This document shows positions 15,932 through 25,513 of a stretch of 64,000 nucleotides of DNA, in pieces. The DNA is taken from contig CP097899.1 of assembly GCA_023639215.1 (NCBI GenBank), positions 1,918,501 through 1,982,500 of the forward strand, given 5' to 3'. The notes under the pieces were generated by a model, which saw only the letters and a list, made by a program, of their open reading frames with translations, did not search any database and was not told the DNA's origin. The stretch comes from Candidatus Pristimantibacillus lignocellulolyticus. GTDB taxonomy: Bacteria; Bacillota; Bacilli; Paenibacillales; Paenibacillaceae. A program made the position numbers and the translations under genes. How positions within the stretch are numbered: position 1 is the first letter of the stretch; each line of letters opens with the position of its first letter.

Positions 15932-16297
15932 ATGTCTAATGAACAAATCTTAGAATCAATTAAAGGTATGACTGTTCTAGAATTAAACGATCTTGTTAAA
16001 GCTATCGAAGAAGAATTCGGCGTAACTGCTGCAGCTCCAGTTGCAGTAATGGCTGGTGGCGCTGACGCTGGTGCGGCTGCTGCTCAAACTGAATTCGATG
16101 TTATCCTTAACAACGCTGGTGCTTCTAAAATCAACGTAATCAAAGCGGTTCGTGAAATCACTGGTCTTGGCTTGAAAGAAGCTAAAGAAGTTGTTGATGG
16201 CGCTCCTAAAGCAATCAAAGAAGGCGTTAGCCAAGAAGATGCAGAAGCTATCAAAGCTAAGCTTGAAGAAGCTGGCGCAACTGTAGAAGTTAAGTAA
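15932..16297 (+). CDS. rplL: 50S ribosomal protein L7/L12
   Basis: A 121-residue stalk protein that recruits translation factors. It has an N-terminal dimerisation helix (ILESIKGMTVLELNDLVKAI), an Ala-rich hinge, and a C-terminal domain with GLGLKEAKEVVDGAPKAIKE. CCGGAGGT precedes ATG 15932. Expression with rplJ is set by the L10 leader. A terminator follows. Confidence 0.96.
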   Translation: MSNEQILESIKGMTVLELNDLVKAIEEEFGVTAAAPVAVMAGGADAGAAAAQTEFDVILNNAGASKINVIKAVREITGLGLKEAKEVVDGAPKAIKEGVSQEDAEAIKAKLEEAGATVEVK

Positions 16298-16343
16298 TTA
16301 ACGGATACAATCTTACTTGCTAACTAAATGGCGAGTATAACAG

Positions 16344-16378
16344 AGCCCCTTGAAGCCTAGGTTTCAAGGGGCTTCTTA
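16344..16378 (+). terminator. Terminator after rplL
   Basis: AGCCCCTTGAA and TTCAAGGGGCT form a perfect 11-bp stem with a short loop, followed by TCTTAT. Confidence 0.8.
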
Positions 16379-16406
16379 TATGAACGATTGAAGGTTGGTG
16401 AAACGG

Positions 16407-17009
16407 TTGTCCAATCATTACTATTCAAAGCAACCAACAGTAGCAAGTTCAAAGAAACAACATGAATGGAATTTAAGAGGTTTTAATATTAAGCTGGCCA
16501 CCGATGCTGGAGTATTTTCGAGATCTGGTGTTGATTATGGTAGTCAAGTGTTAATAGAAGTCATGCAATTTGCTGAGAATGCTACCGTATTAGATGTAGG
16601 TTGTGGCTATGGCCCGATTGGAATTACTGCAGCTAAGCTCGCGCCACAAGGTCATATTACAATGATCGACATTAATGAGCGAGCGGTAGAACTAAGCAAA
16701 GCTAATGCAAAACAAAATGGAGTAAGTAATGTGACAGTGTTGCAAAGCGATCTCTATGAATCAGTGAACGATCAAAAGTTTGATTGCATTATTAGTAATC
16801 CACCGATTCGTGCTGGTAAAGTAGTTGTGCATCGTGTTTTCGAAGAAGGTTATAATTTACTTAATGCTGGTGGTAGTATGTGGATTGTTATTCAGAAGAA
16901 GCAAGGTGCCCCTTCAGCATTCGAAAAATTGGAGCAATTATTCGGGGATGTTGAAGAAGTAACTAAAGATAAAGGGTATCGCATTTTCAAGGCAATAAAA
17001 GCTAAATAA
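16407..17009 (+). CDS. ybxB: Class I SAM-dependent methyltransferase, YbxB/RsmC-like
   Basis: A 200-residue protein with a Rossmann methyltransferase fold: the SAM-binding motif VLDVGCGYGPIG is followed by ITMIDINERAVELSKANA and the catalytic SNPPIRAGK of the RsmC/16S rRNA guanine methylases. Upstream is HYYSKQPTVASSKKQHEW, which matches the conserved YbxB N-terminus. TTG 16407 is the likely start by comparison with the family; in-frame GTG 16398 and TTG 16395 are alternatives. It is located between rplL and rpoB, as in Bacillus. Confidence 0.85.
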   Translation: MSNHYYSKQPTVASSKKQHEWNLRGFNIKLATDAGVFSRSGVDYGSQVLIEVMQFAENATVLDVGCGYGPIGITAAKLAPQGHITMIDINERAVELSKANAKQNGVSNVTVLQSDLYESVNDQKFDCIISNPPIRAGKVVVHRVFEEGYNLLNAGGSMWIVIQKKQGAPSAFEKLEQLFGDVEEVTKDKGYRIFKAIKAK

Positions 17010-17053
17010 CAATTTCATGAAAATTATACTGAATAAAATCGAAAACATTTGAC

Positions 17054-17080
17054 TTGACATTTCTAATATGTTAGTATTAT
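17054..17080 (+). promoter_or_regulatory. Probable promoter in the rpoB leader
   Basis: TTGACA at 17054-17059 is followed by TATTAT at 17075-17080 with a short 15-bp spacer. A TATAAT at 17103-17108 has no clear -35. A 16-bp palindrome, CTTTAGTTAACTAAAG, lies at 17111-17126. The choice of -10 is uncertain. Confidence 0.45.
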
Positions 17081-17254
17081 GGAATGTCAGCATAAAATTG
17101 CTTATAATCTCTTTAGTTAACTAAAGTGTCAAGTGCCGAATTGTACGCGATTTGAAATAATTTGGTATTTTTGGAGTAAACAGTAAGAATTTGGGCAAAA
17201 TTACTTGATATTACCTTCGTTATCGCGTGACGGATGGTTAACTGCCAGAAACAT

Positions 17255-17297
17255 GCTCTTTTTTCGAACGTATTCGATAAGGGCTTTTCTTTATTTT
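17255..17297 (+). terminator. Possible attenuator in the rpoB leader
   Basis: GCTCTTTTTTCGAA and TTCGATAAGGGC pair imperfectly around CGTA, followed by the T-rich run TTTTCTTTATTTTT. It lies in the 375-bp gene-free leader before rpoB and could lower read-through into rpoBC. Confidence 0.5.
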
Positions 17298-17384
17298 TAT
17301 GATAACTACAGACATAATGAGTAGTTATCGCAACAGCTGTGGAAATTACGTTGCTGTTAGACAGACATGAGGGGTGAGGTTAAG

Positions 17385-20300
17385 TTGGCAGGACAACTTG
17401 TTCAGTATGGTCGACGTACTCGTAGGAGCTACAGTCGAATCAAAGAGGTGCTGGAAGTCCCGAACCTGATTGAAATCCAACAAAAATCGTATGAGAAGTT
17501 TTTGGATAATGACTTAATTGAGTTATTCCAAGATATCTCTCCGATTTCGGACTTTACGGGCAATTTATCGCTTGAGTTTATTGATTACAGCTTAGGTGAA
17601 CCGAAATATTCAGTCGATGAATCGAAAGAACGGGATGTTACGTTTGCAGCTCCTTTACGTGTGAAAGTACGTTTAATCAACAAGGAGACAGGCGAGGTTA
17701 AGGAACAAGAAGTCTTTATGGGTGATTTCCCACTAATGACAGAGACCGGCACGTTTATTATTAACGGGGCGGAACGCGTTATCGTCAGCCAATTGGTACG
17801 ATCCCCGAGTGTGTATTTCAGCACTAAAGTTGATAAAAACGGTAAAAAAGCATTCACGGCTACTGTAATTCCTAACCGTGGTGCATGGCTTGAACTTGAA
17901 ACTGATGCTAAGGATATCGTCTACGTTCGTATTGACCGTACGCGTAAAATCCCGGTAACAGTACTTCTTCGTGCGCTTGGATTTGGTACTGATGCTGAAA
18001 TTCTTGATCTTCTTGGTCATGATGAATACATCAGCAACACACTTGATAAAGACAGCACAGATTCAACAGAGAAAGCTCTGATTGAAATTTACGAGCGTCT
18101 TCGTCCAGGTGAACCGCCAACATTGGATAACGCTAGAAGCTTGCTAGTTGCTCGTTTCTTCGATCCAAAACGCTATGATTTAGCGAATGTTGGTCGTTAC
18201 AAGATTAATAAGAAGCTTCACATTAAGAACCGTCTTTTCAATCAACGTCTTGCAGAAGATTTGATTGATGCTTCGACTGGTGAAATTGTTGCTGAAAAGG
18301 GACAAGTGATAGACCGTCGTATTCTAGACCAAATTCTTGATCGTCTTGAATCAGATATCGGCTTCAAAACATATTCCGTTGGTAACGGTGTGTTAGAATC
18401 TCATGATATTCCGCTTCAAACGATTAGTGTGTACGCTCCTAATGATGAAAGCAAAATCATCAAAATTATCGCTAACGGTATTATTGATAAATCTGTTAAG
18501 CATATTACGCCTGCAGATATTATCTCTTCTATCAACTACTTCCTTAACTTATTACAAGGTGTAGGCGATGTAGACGATATTGACCATTTAGGTAACCGTC
18601 GTTTGCGTTCAGTTGGCGAATTGCTACAAAACCAATTCCGTATCGGTCTTTCTCGTATGGAACGTGTTGTTCGTGAGAGAATGTCGATTCAGGATGCTAA
18701 TGCTATAACGCCTCAAGCGTTAATTAATATTCGTCCTGTAATTGCATCAATTAAGGAGTTCTTCGGATCTTCTCAATTGTCTCAATTTATGGACCAAACA
18801 AACCCACTAGCGGAATTGACGCATAAGCGTCGTCTATCTGCACTAGGACCTGGTGGTTTGACGCGTGAACGCGCTGGCTTTGAAGTGCGTGACGTTCATA
18901 ACTCTCACTATGGTCGTATGTGTCCGATTGAAACGCCAGAGGGACCAAACATCGGTTTGATCAACTCCTTATCAACATATGCGCGTATCAATGAATATGG
19001 ATTCATTGAAGCTCCATATCGTTGGGTTGATCCTGAAACAGGCATTGTAACAGAGCGTATCTCTTACATGACTGCCGATGAGGAATATAACTATATCGTT
19101 GCACAAGCGAACGCACCGCTTACAGAAGATAGCAAGTTTGCTGAAAAAGAAACGATTGTACGTTTCAATAAGCAAGCAGATAACATCTTAACGATGCCAA
19201 GTAACCGTGTTGACTATATGGACGTATCGCCTAAGCAAGTCGTTTCCGTTGCGACAGCGTTGATTCCATTCTTAGAGAATGATGACTCCAACCGTGCGCT
19301 AATGGGATCGAACATGCAACGTCAAGCAGTGCCTTTGCTTATTCCTAGATCACCACTTGTTGGTACTGGTATGGAGCATAAGGCAGCAAAAGACTCAGGT
19401 GTATGTGTAGTATCCAAATTCGATGGTGTAATCGAACGTGCTACAGCTAATGAAATTCTTCTTCGTCGTGTAGAAATCGTAGACGGTAAGGAAGTACAAG
19501 GTGATCTAGTTAGACATAAGATTCACAAATTTATGCGTTCTAACCAAGGTACTTGTATTAACCAACGTCCACTAGTTCGTAAAGGTGATATCATCAAAAA
19601 AGGTGATATTCTTGCGGATGGTCCTTCTACTGAGAAGGGTGAATTGGCTCTAGGTCGTAACGTGGTTGTCGCGTTTATGACTTGGGAAGGTTATAACTAT
19701 GAGGATGCTATCCTTCTTAGTGAAAAACTAGTTAAAGAAGATGTTTATACATCTATCCATATTGAAGAGTATGAATCTGAAGCTCGTGATACGAAGCTTG
19801 GACCAGAGGAAATTACTCGTGATATTCCTAACGTTGGTGAAGATGCACTTCGCAACCTTGATGAGCGTGGTATTATCCGCGTCGGTGCTGAAATCAATTC
19901 TGGTGACATTCTAGTTGGTAAAGTTACGCCTAAAGGTGTAACGGAACTTACTGCTGAGGAACGTCTACTACATGCGATCTTTGGTGAGAAAGCTCGTGAA
20001 GTTCGTGATACTTCTCTACGTGTACCGCATGGTACAACTGGTATCGTTGTTGATGTTAAAGTATTTACTCGTGAAAATGGCGATGAGCTTCCACCGGGAG
20101 TTAATCATCTAGTACGTGTGTACATTGCTCAAAAACGTAAAATATCTGAAGGCGATAAAATGGCGGGACGTCACGGTAACAAAGGTGTCATCGCACGTAT
20201 TATGGCAGAAGAAGATATGCCGTTCTTACCAGATGGAACTCCAGTAGAGGTTGTTCTTAACCCACTAGGTGTACCATCACGTATGAACATCGGTCAAGCG

Positions 20301-21005
20301 CTAGAGGTTCACTTAGGTATGGCTTGTAAATTACTTGGAATTCATGCTGCAACTCCAGTATTCGATGGTGCCAATGAGAATGACGTCTTCGATACTATGG
20401 AAGAAGCTGGAATGAATCGTAATGGTAAAACTATACTTTATGATGGACGTACTGGTGATGAGTTCGAACGTGAAGTTACAGTTGGTGTCATGTACATGAT
20501 CAAACTGGCCCACATGGTTGAAGATAAAATCCATGCTCGTTCTACTGGTCCTTACTCACTTGTTACGCAACAGCCACTTGGAGGTAAAGCTCAATTTGGT
20601 GGACAGCGTTTCGGTGAGATGGAGGTTTGGGCACTTGAAGCATATGGTGCCGCTTATACACTACAAGAAATTCTTACTGTTAAATCCGATGACGTTGTTG
20701 GTCGTGTGAAAACATACGAGTCAATCGTAAAAGGTGAAAATGTTCCAGAACCAGGTGTTCCAGAATCATTCAAAGTATTGATCAAGGAGCTTCAAAGTTT
20801 GGGTATGGATGTTAAGATCCTATCGGAAGACGAAGAAGAGATCGAAATGAAAGAGATGGATGACGACGATGACGGCACAAGCGAAAAGCTTAACCTAGAC
20901 GACGTTGAAGTTGATGCATTCGAAACTGCTCCTGTAGTTGCTAGTAGTTCAGAATCAGAAGATGATGAATTTACTGAAGAAGAAGATAATCTTGATTTAG
21001 CATAA
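17385..21005 (+). CDS. rpoB: DNA-directed RNA polymerase beta subunit
   Basis: A 1206-residue catalytic subunit. The fork and rifampicin region SSQLSQFMDQ, NPLAELTHKRRLSALGPGGL carries the sensitive-type residues. GDKMAGRHGNKGV and the C-terminal GGQRFGEMEVWALEAYGA clamp region are intact. The C-terminus is an acidic tail (DEEEIEMKEMDDDDD and more). TTG 17385 is the start by match to the Bacillus N-terminus GQLVQYGRRTRRSY and by the AGGGGTGAGG site upstream; ATG 17367 overlaps the ribosome binding site. rpoC follows 107 bp later. Confidence 0.97.
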   Translation: MAGQLVQYGRRTRRSYSRIKEVLEVPNLIEIQQKSYEKFLDNDLIELFQDISPISDFTGNLSLEFIDYSLGEPKYSVDESKERDVTFAAPLRVKVRLINKETGEVKEQEVFMGDFPLMTETGTFIINGAERVIVSQLVRSPSVYFSTKVDKNGKKAFTATVIPNRGAWLELETDAKDIVYVRIDRTRKIPVTVLLRALGFGTDAEILDLLGHDEYISNTLDKDSTDSTEKALIEIYERLRPGEPPTLDNARSLLVARFFDPKRYDLANVGRYKINKKLHIKNRLFNQRLAEDLIDASTGEIVAEKGQVIDRRILDQILDRLESDIGFKTYSVGNGVLESHDIPLQTISVYAPNDESKIIKIIANGIIDKSVKHITPADIISSINYFLNLLQGVGDVDDIDHLGNRRLRSVGELLQNQFRIGLSRMERVVRERMSIQDANAITPQALINIRPVIASIKEFFGSSQLSQFMDQTNPLAELTHKRRLSALGPGGLTRERAGFEVRDVHNSHYGRMCPIETPEGPNIGLINSLSTYARINEYGFIEAPYRWVDPETGIVTERISYMTADEEYNYIVAQANAPLTEDSKFAEKETIVRFNKQADNILTMPSNRVDYMDVSPKQVVSVATALIPFLENDDSNRALMGSNMQRQAVPLLIPRSPLVGTGMEHKAAKDSGVCVVSKFDGVIERATANEILLRRVEIVDGKEVQGDLVRHKIHKFMRSNQGTCINQRPLVRKGDIIKKGDILADGPSTEKGELALGRNVVVAFMTWEGYNYEDAILLSEKLVKEDVYTSIHIEEYESEARDTKLGPEEITRDIPNVGEDALRNLDERGIIRVGAEINSGDILVGKVTPKGVTELTAEERLLHAIFGEKAREVRDTSLRVPHGTTGIVVDVKVFTRENGDELPPGVNHLVRVYIAQKRKISEGDKMAGRHGNKGVIARIMAEEDMPFLPDGTPVEVVLNPLGVPSRMNIGQALEVHLGMACKLLGIHAATPVFDGANENDVFDTMEEAGMNRNGKTILYDGRTGDEFEREVTVGVMYMIKLAHMVEDKIHARSTGPYSLVTQQPLGGKAQFGGQRFGEMEVWALEAYGAAYTLQEILTVKSDDVVGRVKTYESIVKGENVPEPGVPESFKVLIKELQSLGMDVKILSEDEEEIEMKEMDDDDDGTSEKLNLDDVEVDAFETAPVVASSSESEDDEFTEEEDNLDLA

Positions 21006-21112
21006 TTTCACAAAGCACAAACTAAGCTTCAGTCAGTGTAGAGAATACTCTCGCTGATTGAAGTTTGGTGCTTAATAAGACATAGTCATACATGACGAAG
21101 GAGGGTTGCTCC

Positions 21113-24100
21113 TTGTTGGACGTGAACAACTTCGAGTATATGAAAATTGGTTTGGCATCGCCAGACAAGATTCGCTCATGGTCCCGCGGAGAGGTTAAAA
21201 AGCCGGAAACCATCAATTATAGAACGTTGAAACCGGAGAAAGAGGGTCTTTTCTGTGAAAAGATTTTCGGACCAACAAAGGACTGGGAATGTCATTGCGG
21301 TAAATACAAACGTGTACGTTATAAAGGTGTAGTTTGTGATCGCTGTGGTGTTGAAGTCACTCGTGCTAAAGTACGTCGTGAACGTATGGCACACATTGAA
21401 TTAGCAGCGCCTGTTACTCATATTTGGTACTTTAAAGGTATTCCAAGTCGTATGGGGCTAGCGCTAGATATGTCTCCTCGTTCTCTAGAAGAGATTATCT
21501 ATTTTGCATCATATGTTGTAACTGATCCTGGTGAAACTCCACTTGAGAAAAAACAACTATTGTCCGAGAAGGAATATCGTAGCTACCGTGAAAAATACGG
21601 TTATGGTTTCCAAGCAGGCATGGGTGCTGAAGCTGTTAAGAAATTGCTTCAAGATATCGATATTGAAGGTGAACTTGTAACGTTGAAGGAAGAATTGCGC
21701 ACTGCTCAAGGCCAACGTCGTAATCGTGCGATTAAACGTCTTGAAGTAGTAGAAGCATTCCGTAATTCCGGTAATATGCCTGAGTGGATGGTTATGGATG
21801 TACTTCCTGTCATTCCTCCAGAACTTCGTCCGATGGTTCAACTAGATGGTGGCCGTTTTGCTACATCTGACTTGAACGATCTGTATCGTCGTGTTATTAA
21901 CCGTAATAACCGCCTAAAACGTCTTCTTGATCTTGGTGCTCCTGATATTATCGTGCAAAATGAGAAACGTATGCTTCAAGAAGCTGTTGATGCATTGATC
22001 GATAATGGTCGTCGTGGCCGCCCTGTAACGGGTCCTGGTAACCGTCCTTTGAAATCATTGTCTCATATGCTTAAAGGTAAACAAGGACGTTTCCGTCAGA
22101 ACTTACTAGGTAAACGTGTTGACTATTCTGGTCGTTCGGTTATCGTTGTAGGTCCTAACTTGAAAATGTACCAATGTGGTCTACCAAAAGAAATGGCGCT
22201 AGAATTGTTCAAGCCTTTCGTTATGAAAGAACTTGTTAACAAAGGTCTAGCACATAACATTAAGAGTGCTAAGCGTAAAGTTGAGCGTGTAAGTGGAGAA
22301 GTTTGGGATGTGCTTGAAGAAGTTATTAAAGAGCATCCGGTTCTTCTAAACCGTGCCCCAACCTTGCATAGACTTGGTATTCAAGCTTTTGAACCGATCC
22401 TTGTTGAAGGTCGCGCAATTAAATTGCATCCATTAGTATGTACAGCTTATAACGCTGACTTCGATGGTGACCAAATGGCGGTTCACGTTCCATTGTCTGC
22501 TGAAGCGCAAGCTGAAGCGCGTATGCTGATGCTAGCTTCTGGTAACATCTTGAACCCTAAAGATGGTAAACCAGTAGTAACACCGTCTCAGGATATGGTT
22601 CTAGGTTCATTCTACCTTACAATGGACAACAAAGAAGCTAAAGGTAGTGGCGGTATTTATGCTACGGTGAACGAAGTAGTTTCTGCTTATCAACGTGGTG
22701 CTGCAGCTCTTCATGCTCGTATTGTTATCCCTGCTAAAGCATTGAACAAATCAAGCTTTACAGACAAACAAAACGCAGCGCTTCTTTGCACAACAATAGG
22801 TAAAGTAATTTTCAACGAAATATTCCCATCTGAATTCCCATATATCAACGAAGCTACTAAAACTAACTTGATAAATGGTATTCCTGATCACTATTTCGTG
22901 TACGAAAAAGGTGCTGACCTACAAAAAATTATGAATGACTTCCCGATAGCTCCTGCAGTTGGTAAAGACTACCTAGGAACAATTATCGCGGAATGTTTCC
23001 GTAAATATCACACAACTAAAACGTCTGTCATTCTAGACTTGATCAAACAACTTGGTTTCACTTACTCTACTAAAGCTGGTATTACTATCGGCGTAGCTGA
23101 TATTATCATTCCATCTGAAAAAGCTGGAATCATGAAACTTTCAGAAGAAAAAGTAGCAACAGTTATGAACCAATATCGTCGTGGTCTTATTACGAATGAA
23201 GAGCGTTATGACCGTATCATTAGCATTTGGAGTAAGTGTAAGGATGAAATTACAGATGTCCTAATGAAATCTATGGACCGCTATAATAACATCATGCTTA
23301 TGGTTGACTCTAAAGCCCGTGGTAATAAATCTCAAATTACACAACTAGGTGGTATGCGTGGTCTAATGGCCAATCCATCTGGTCGTATCATTGAGTTACC
23401 GATCAAATCTAACTTCCGTGAAGGCCTTACAGTACTAGAGTACTTTATCTCTACGCATGGTGCGCGTAAAGGTCTTGCCGATACAGCGTTACGTACAGCC
23501 GATTCAGGTTACCTGACTCGTCGTCTAGTTGACGTAGCACAAGATGTAATCGTTCGTGAAGAAGATTGCGGTACTGATAAAGGCTTTATTGTTAGCAAAA
23601 TTCAAGATGGTAAAGAGGTTATTGAAGACCTATTTGACCGTATTGAAGGTCGCTATTCATTCGAAACGGTTCGTCATCCGAAAACTGGAGAAATTCTAGT
23701 TAACCGTAATGAACTTATCGATGCAGATAAAGCTGAAACAATCGTTGAAGCCGGTGTTGAAAAGCTTCAAATTCGTTCTGTACTTAGCTGTCGTGCTCGT
23801 CACGGTGTATGTAAAGTATGTTATGGTCGTAACCTTGCTACTGGTAAACATGTTGAGATTGGTGAAGCGGTTGGTATTATCGCAGCTCAATCTATCGGTG
23901 AGCCAGGAACACAGTTGACAATGCGTACGTTCCATACGGGCGGTGTAGCCGGAGATGATATTACACAAGGTCTTCCGCGTATCCAAGAACTATTCGAAGC
24001 ACGTAATCCTAAAGGTCAAGCGCTTATTTCTGAGCTTGATGGTGTCGTGAAGAAAATTCACGAAACAAAAGATCGTCGTGTTATTGAAATTCAAGGTGAA

Positions 24101-24739
24101 GCAGAATCCAAAGAATATCCTGTTACTTACGGATCTCGTATCCGTGTAACTGAAGGTCAGCATGTTGAAGCCGGAGATGAACTTACTGATGGTTCTATCG
24201 ACCCTAAAGATATGCTTCGTATCAAAGGTATTCGTGGCGTTCAAAACTATATTCTACAAGAAGTACAACGCGTATATCGTAACCAAGGTGTAGAAATCAA
24301 TGATAAACACATTGAGGTTATGATTAAGCAAATGCTACGTAAAATCCGTATCGTTATTGCGGGTGATACTACTCTATTACCAGGTTCATTCGTGGATATG
24401 CATGAATATGAAGCGGCGAACTTAGATGCAATTCTTACGGGTAAAGATCCAGCTATTGCTAAGCCTGTATTACTTGGTATTACTAAAGCATCTCTTGAAA
24501 CTGATTCCTTCTTGTCTGCCGCATCATTCCAAGAAACAACACGTGTTCTTACTGATGCAGCGATTAAAGGTAAAGTTGACCAATTGCTTGGTCTTAAAGA
24601 GAATGTTATTATCGGTAAGCTAATCCCTGCCGGTACTGGTATGCAACGTTACCGTAACATTCGCTTTGCAGGTATTGAAGAGAATGCTGGAACAGCGGTT
24701 CTTTCAGATGAGCAAAGTGAAGCGATTGCTGTAGAATAA
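21113..24739 (+). CDS. rpoC: DNA-directed RNA polymerase beta' subunit
   Basis: A 1208-residue catalytic subunit. The N-terminal zinc ribbon is CHCGKYKRVRYKGVVCDRC, the active-site Mg ligands are in AYNADFDGDQMAVH, and the trigger-loop/bridge-helix region shows GLTVLEYFISTHGARKGLAD. TTG 21113 is chosen, giving LLDVNNFEYMKIGLASPDK as in Bacillus, with AAGGAGG 8 bp upstream; ATG 21092 is too early. A terminator follows, so rpsL is transcribed separately. Confidence 0.97.
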   Translation: MLDVNNFEYMKIGLASPDKIRSWSRGEVKKPETINYRTLKPEKEGLFCEKIFGPTKDWECHCGKYKRVRYKGVVCDRCGVEVTRAKVRRERMAHIELAAPVTHIWYFKGIPSRMGLALDMSPRSLEEIIYFASYVVTDPGETPLEKKQLLSEKEYRSYREKYGYGFQAGMGAEAVKKLLQDIDIEGELVTLKEELRTAQGQRRNRAIKRLEVVEAFRNSGNMPEWMVMDVLPVIPPELRPMVQLDGGRFATSDLNDLYRRVINRNNRLKRLLDLGAPDIIVQNEKRMLQEAVDALIDNGRRGRPVTGPGNRPLKSLSHMLKGKQGRFRQNLLGKRVDYSGRSVIVVGPNLKMYQCGLPKEMALELFKPFVMKELVNKGLAHNIKSAKRKVERVSGEVWDVLEEVIKEHPVLLNRAPTLHRLGIQAFEPILVEGRAIKLHPLVCTAYNADFDGDQMAVHVPLSAEAQAEARMLMLASGNILNPKDGKPVVTPSQDMVLGSFYLTMDNKEAKGSGGIYATVNEVVSAYQRGAAALHARIVIPAKALNKSSFTDKQNAALLCTTIGKVIFNEIFPSEFPYINEATKTNLINGIPDHYFVYEKGADLQKIMNDFPIAPAVGKDYLGTIIAECFRKYHTTKTSVILDLIKQLGFTYSTKAGITIGVADIIIPSEKAGIMKLSEEKVATVMNQYRRGLITNEERYDRIISIWSKCKDEITDVLMKSMDRYNNIMLMVDSKARGNKSQITQLGGMRGLMANPSGRIIELPIKSNFREGLTVLEYFISTHGARKGLADTALRTADSGYLTRRLVDVAQDVIVREEDCGTDKGFIVSKIQDGKEVIEDLFDRIEGRYSFETVRHPKTGEILVNRNELIDADKAETIVEAGVEKLQIRSVLSCRARHGVCKVCYGRNLATGKHVEIGEAVGIIAAQSIGEPGTQLTMRTFHTGGVAGDDITQGLPRIQELFEARNPKGQALISELDGVVKKIHETKDRRVIEIQGEAESKEYPVTYGSRIRVTEGQHVEAGDELTDGSIDPKDMLRIKGIRGVQNYILQEVQRVYRNQGVEINDKHIEVMIKQMLRKIRIVIAGDTTLLPGSFVDMHEYEAANLDAILTGKDPAIAKPVLLGITKASLETDSFLSAASFQETTRVLTDAAIKGKVDQLLGLKENVIIGKLIPAGTGMQRYRNIRFAGIEENAGTAVLSDEQSEAIAVE

Positions 24740-24758
24740 GCTTAATTGCTGTTAAATC

Positions 24759-24811
24759 AAGCGGTAGATTTTCATCACGTTTACGTGTATGGAGGTCTAC
24801 CGCTTTTTTAT
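24759..24811 (+). terminator. Terminator after rpoC
   Basis: AAGCGGTAGA pairs with TCTACCGCTT around a 27-base loop, followed by a T-run (TTTTTTA). Confidence 0.85.
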
Positions 24812-24866
24812 TGCAATGAAAAGTTGTATCATTCTGAATTAATCAAGTAAAGAGTTCGTCGACTGC

Positions 24867-24895
24867 TTGACATAACCTATTACTTAATGTTAATA
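24867..24895 (+). promoter_or_regulatory. Sigma-A type promoter for rpsL-rpsG-fusA
   Basis: TTGACA at 24867-24872 and TTAATA at 24890-24895 are separated by 17 bp. The rpsL leader is about 125 nt. The 287-bp rpoC-rpsL gap contains no L7Ae-like rplGB gene, which is common here in relatives. Confidence 0.72.
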
Positions 24896-25026
24896 TATCG
24901 TAGTGCGCCTAGTGGTCGGGTATGGGTATATGCAACTTCATTATGAACCGCCTGGATCTGTGGGCTTGAATATGGGTGAGATGTCTACCAATATAAATGA
25001 CATAATTATGGGAAGGGGGTGGCAAC

Positions 25027-25446
25027 ATGCCAACAATTAATCAGCTAGTTCGTAAAGGACGCCAAGCTAAAGTTGTTAAATCAAAATCACCAGCATTGCA
25101 AAGAGGTTTCAATGCTCTTAAACGTGAAGCTACTGAAACTAGATCTCCACAAAAACGTGGTGTTTGTACTCGTGTAGGTACTATGACTCCAAGGAAGCCG
25201 AACTCCGCGCTTCGTAAATATGCCCGTGTACGTCTTACTAACCGTGTAGAGGTTACAGCGTACATTCCAGGTATCGGACATAACCTTCAAGAGCACAGCG
25301 TGGTACTTATCCGCGGTGGTCGAGTAAAAGACTTAGCAGGAGTTCGTTATCACATCGTTCGTGGTGCGCTTGATACTGCAGGTGTAAATAACCGTATGCA
25401 AGCTCGTTCTAAATATGGTACTAAACGTCCTAAAGTTAAAAAATAA
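25027..25446 (+). CDS. rpsL: 30S ribosomal protein S12
   Basis: A 139-residue decoding-centre protein that shapes translational accuracy. The loop that normally reads TPKKPNSALRK reads TPRKPNSALRK, with Arg56 from AGG at 25192-25194, and the second loop normally KDLPGVRYH reads KDLAGVRYH, with Ala104 from GCA at 25336-25338. Both positions are classic sites of streptomycin resistance, dependence or altered accuracy in other bacteria. The aspartate in KDLAG (methylthiolated in some species) and the lysine before it are kept. GGAAGGGGGTGG precedes ATG 25027. Confidence 0.96.
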   Translation: MPTINQLVRKGRQAKVVKSKSPALQRGFNALKREATETRSPQKRGVCTRVGTMTPRKPNSALRKYARVRLTNRVEVTAYIPGIGHNLQEHSVVLIRGGRVKDLAGVRYHIVRGALDTAGVNNRMQARSKYGTKRPKVKK

Positions 25447-25513
25447 TGGCAACTCCTAATCGGAGCAATGTTAGACCAACACAAATTATTTATTGAAGAA
25501 AGGGGGACTTCTA

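Noticed and set aside
18760..18920. Rifampicin-resistance change in rpoB
   Set aside because: The residues of the resistance region (SQFMDQ, THKRRLSALGP) are the usual sensitive type.
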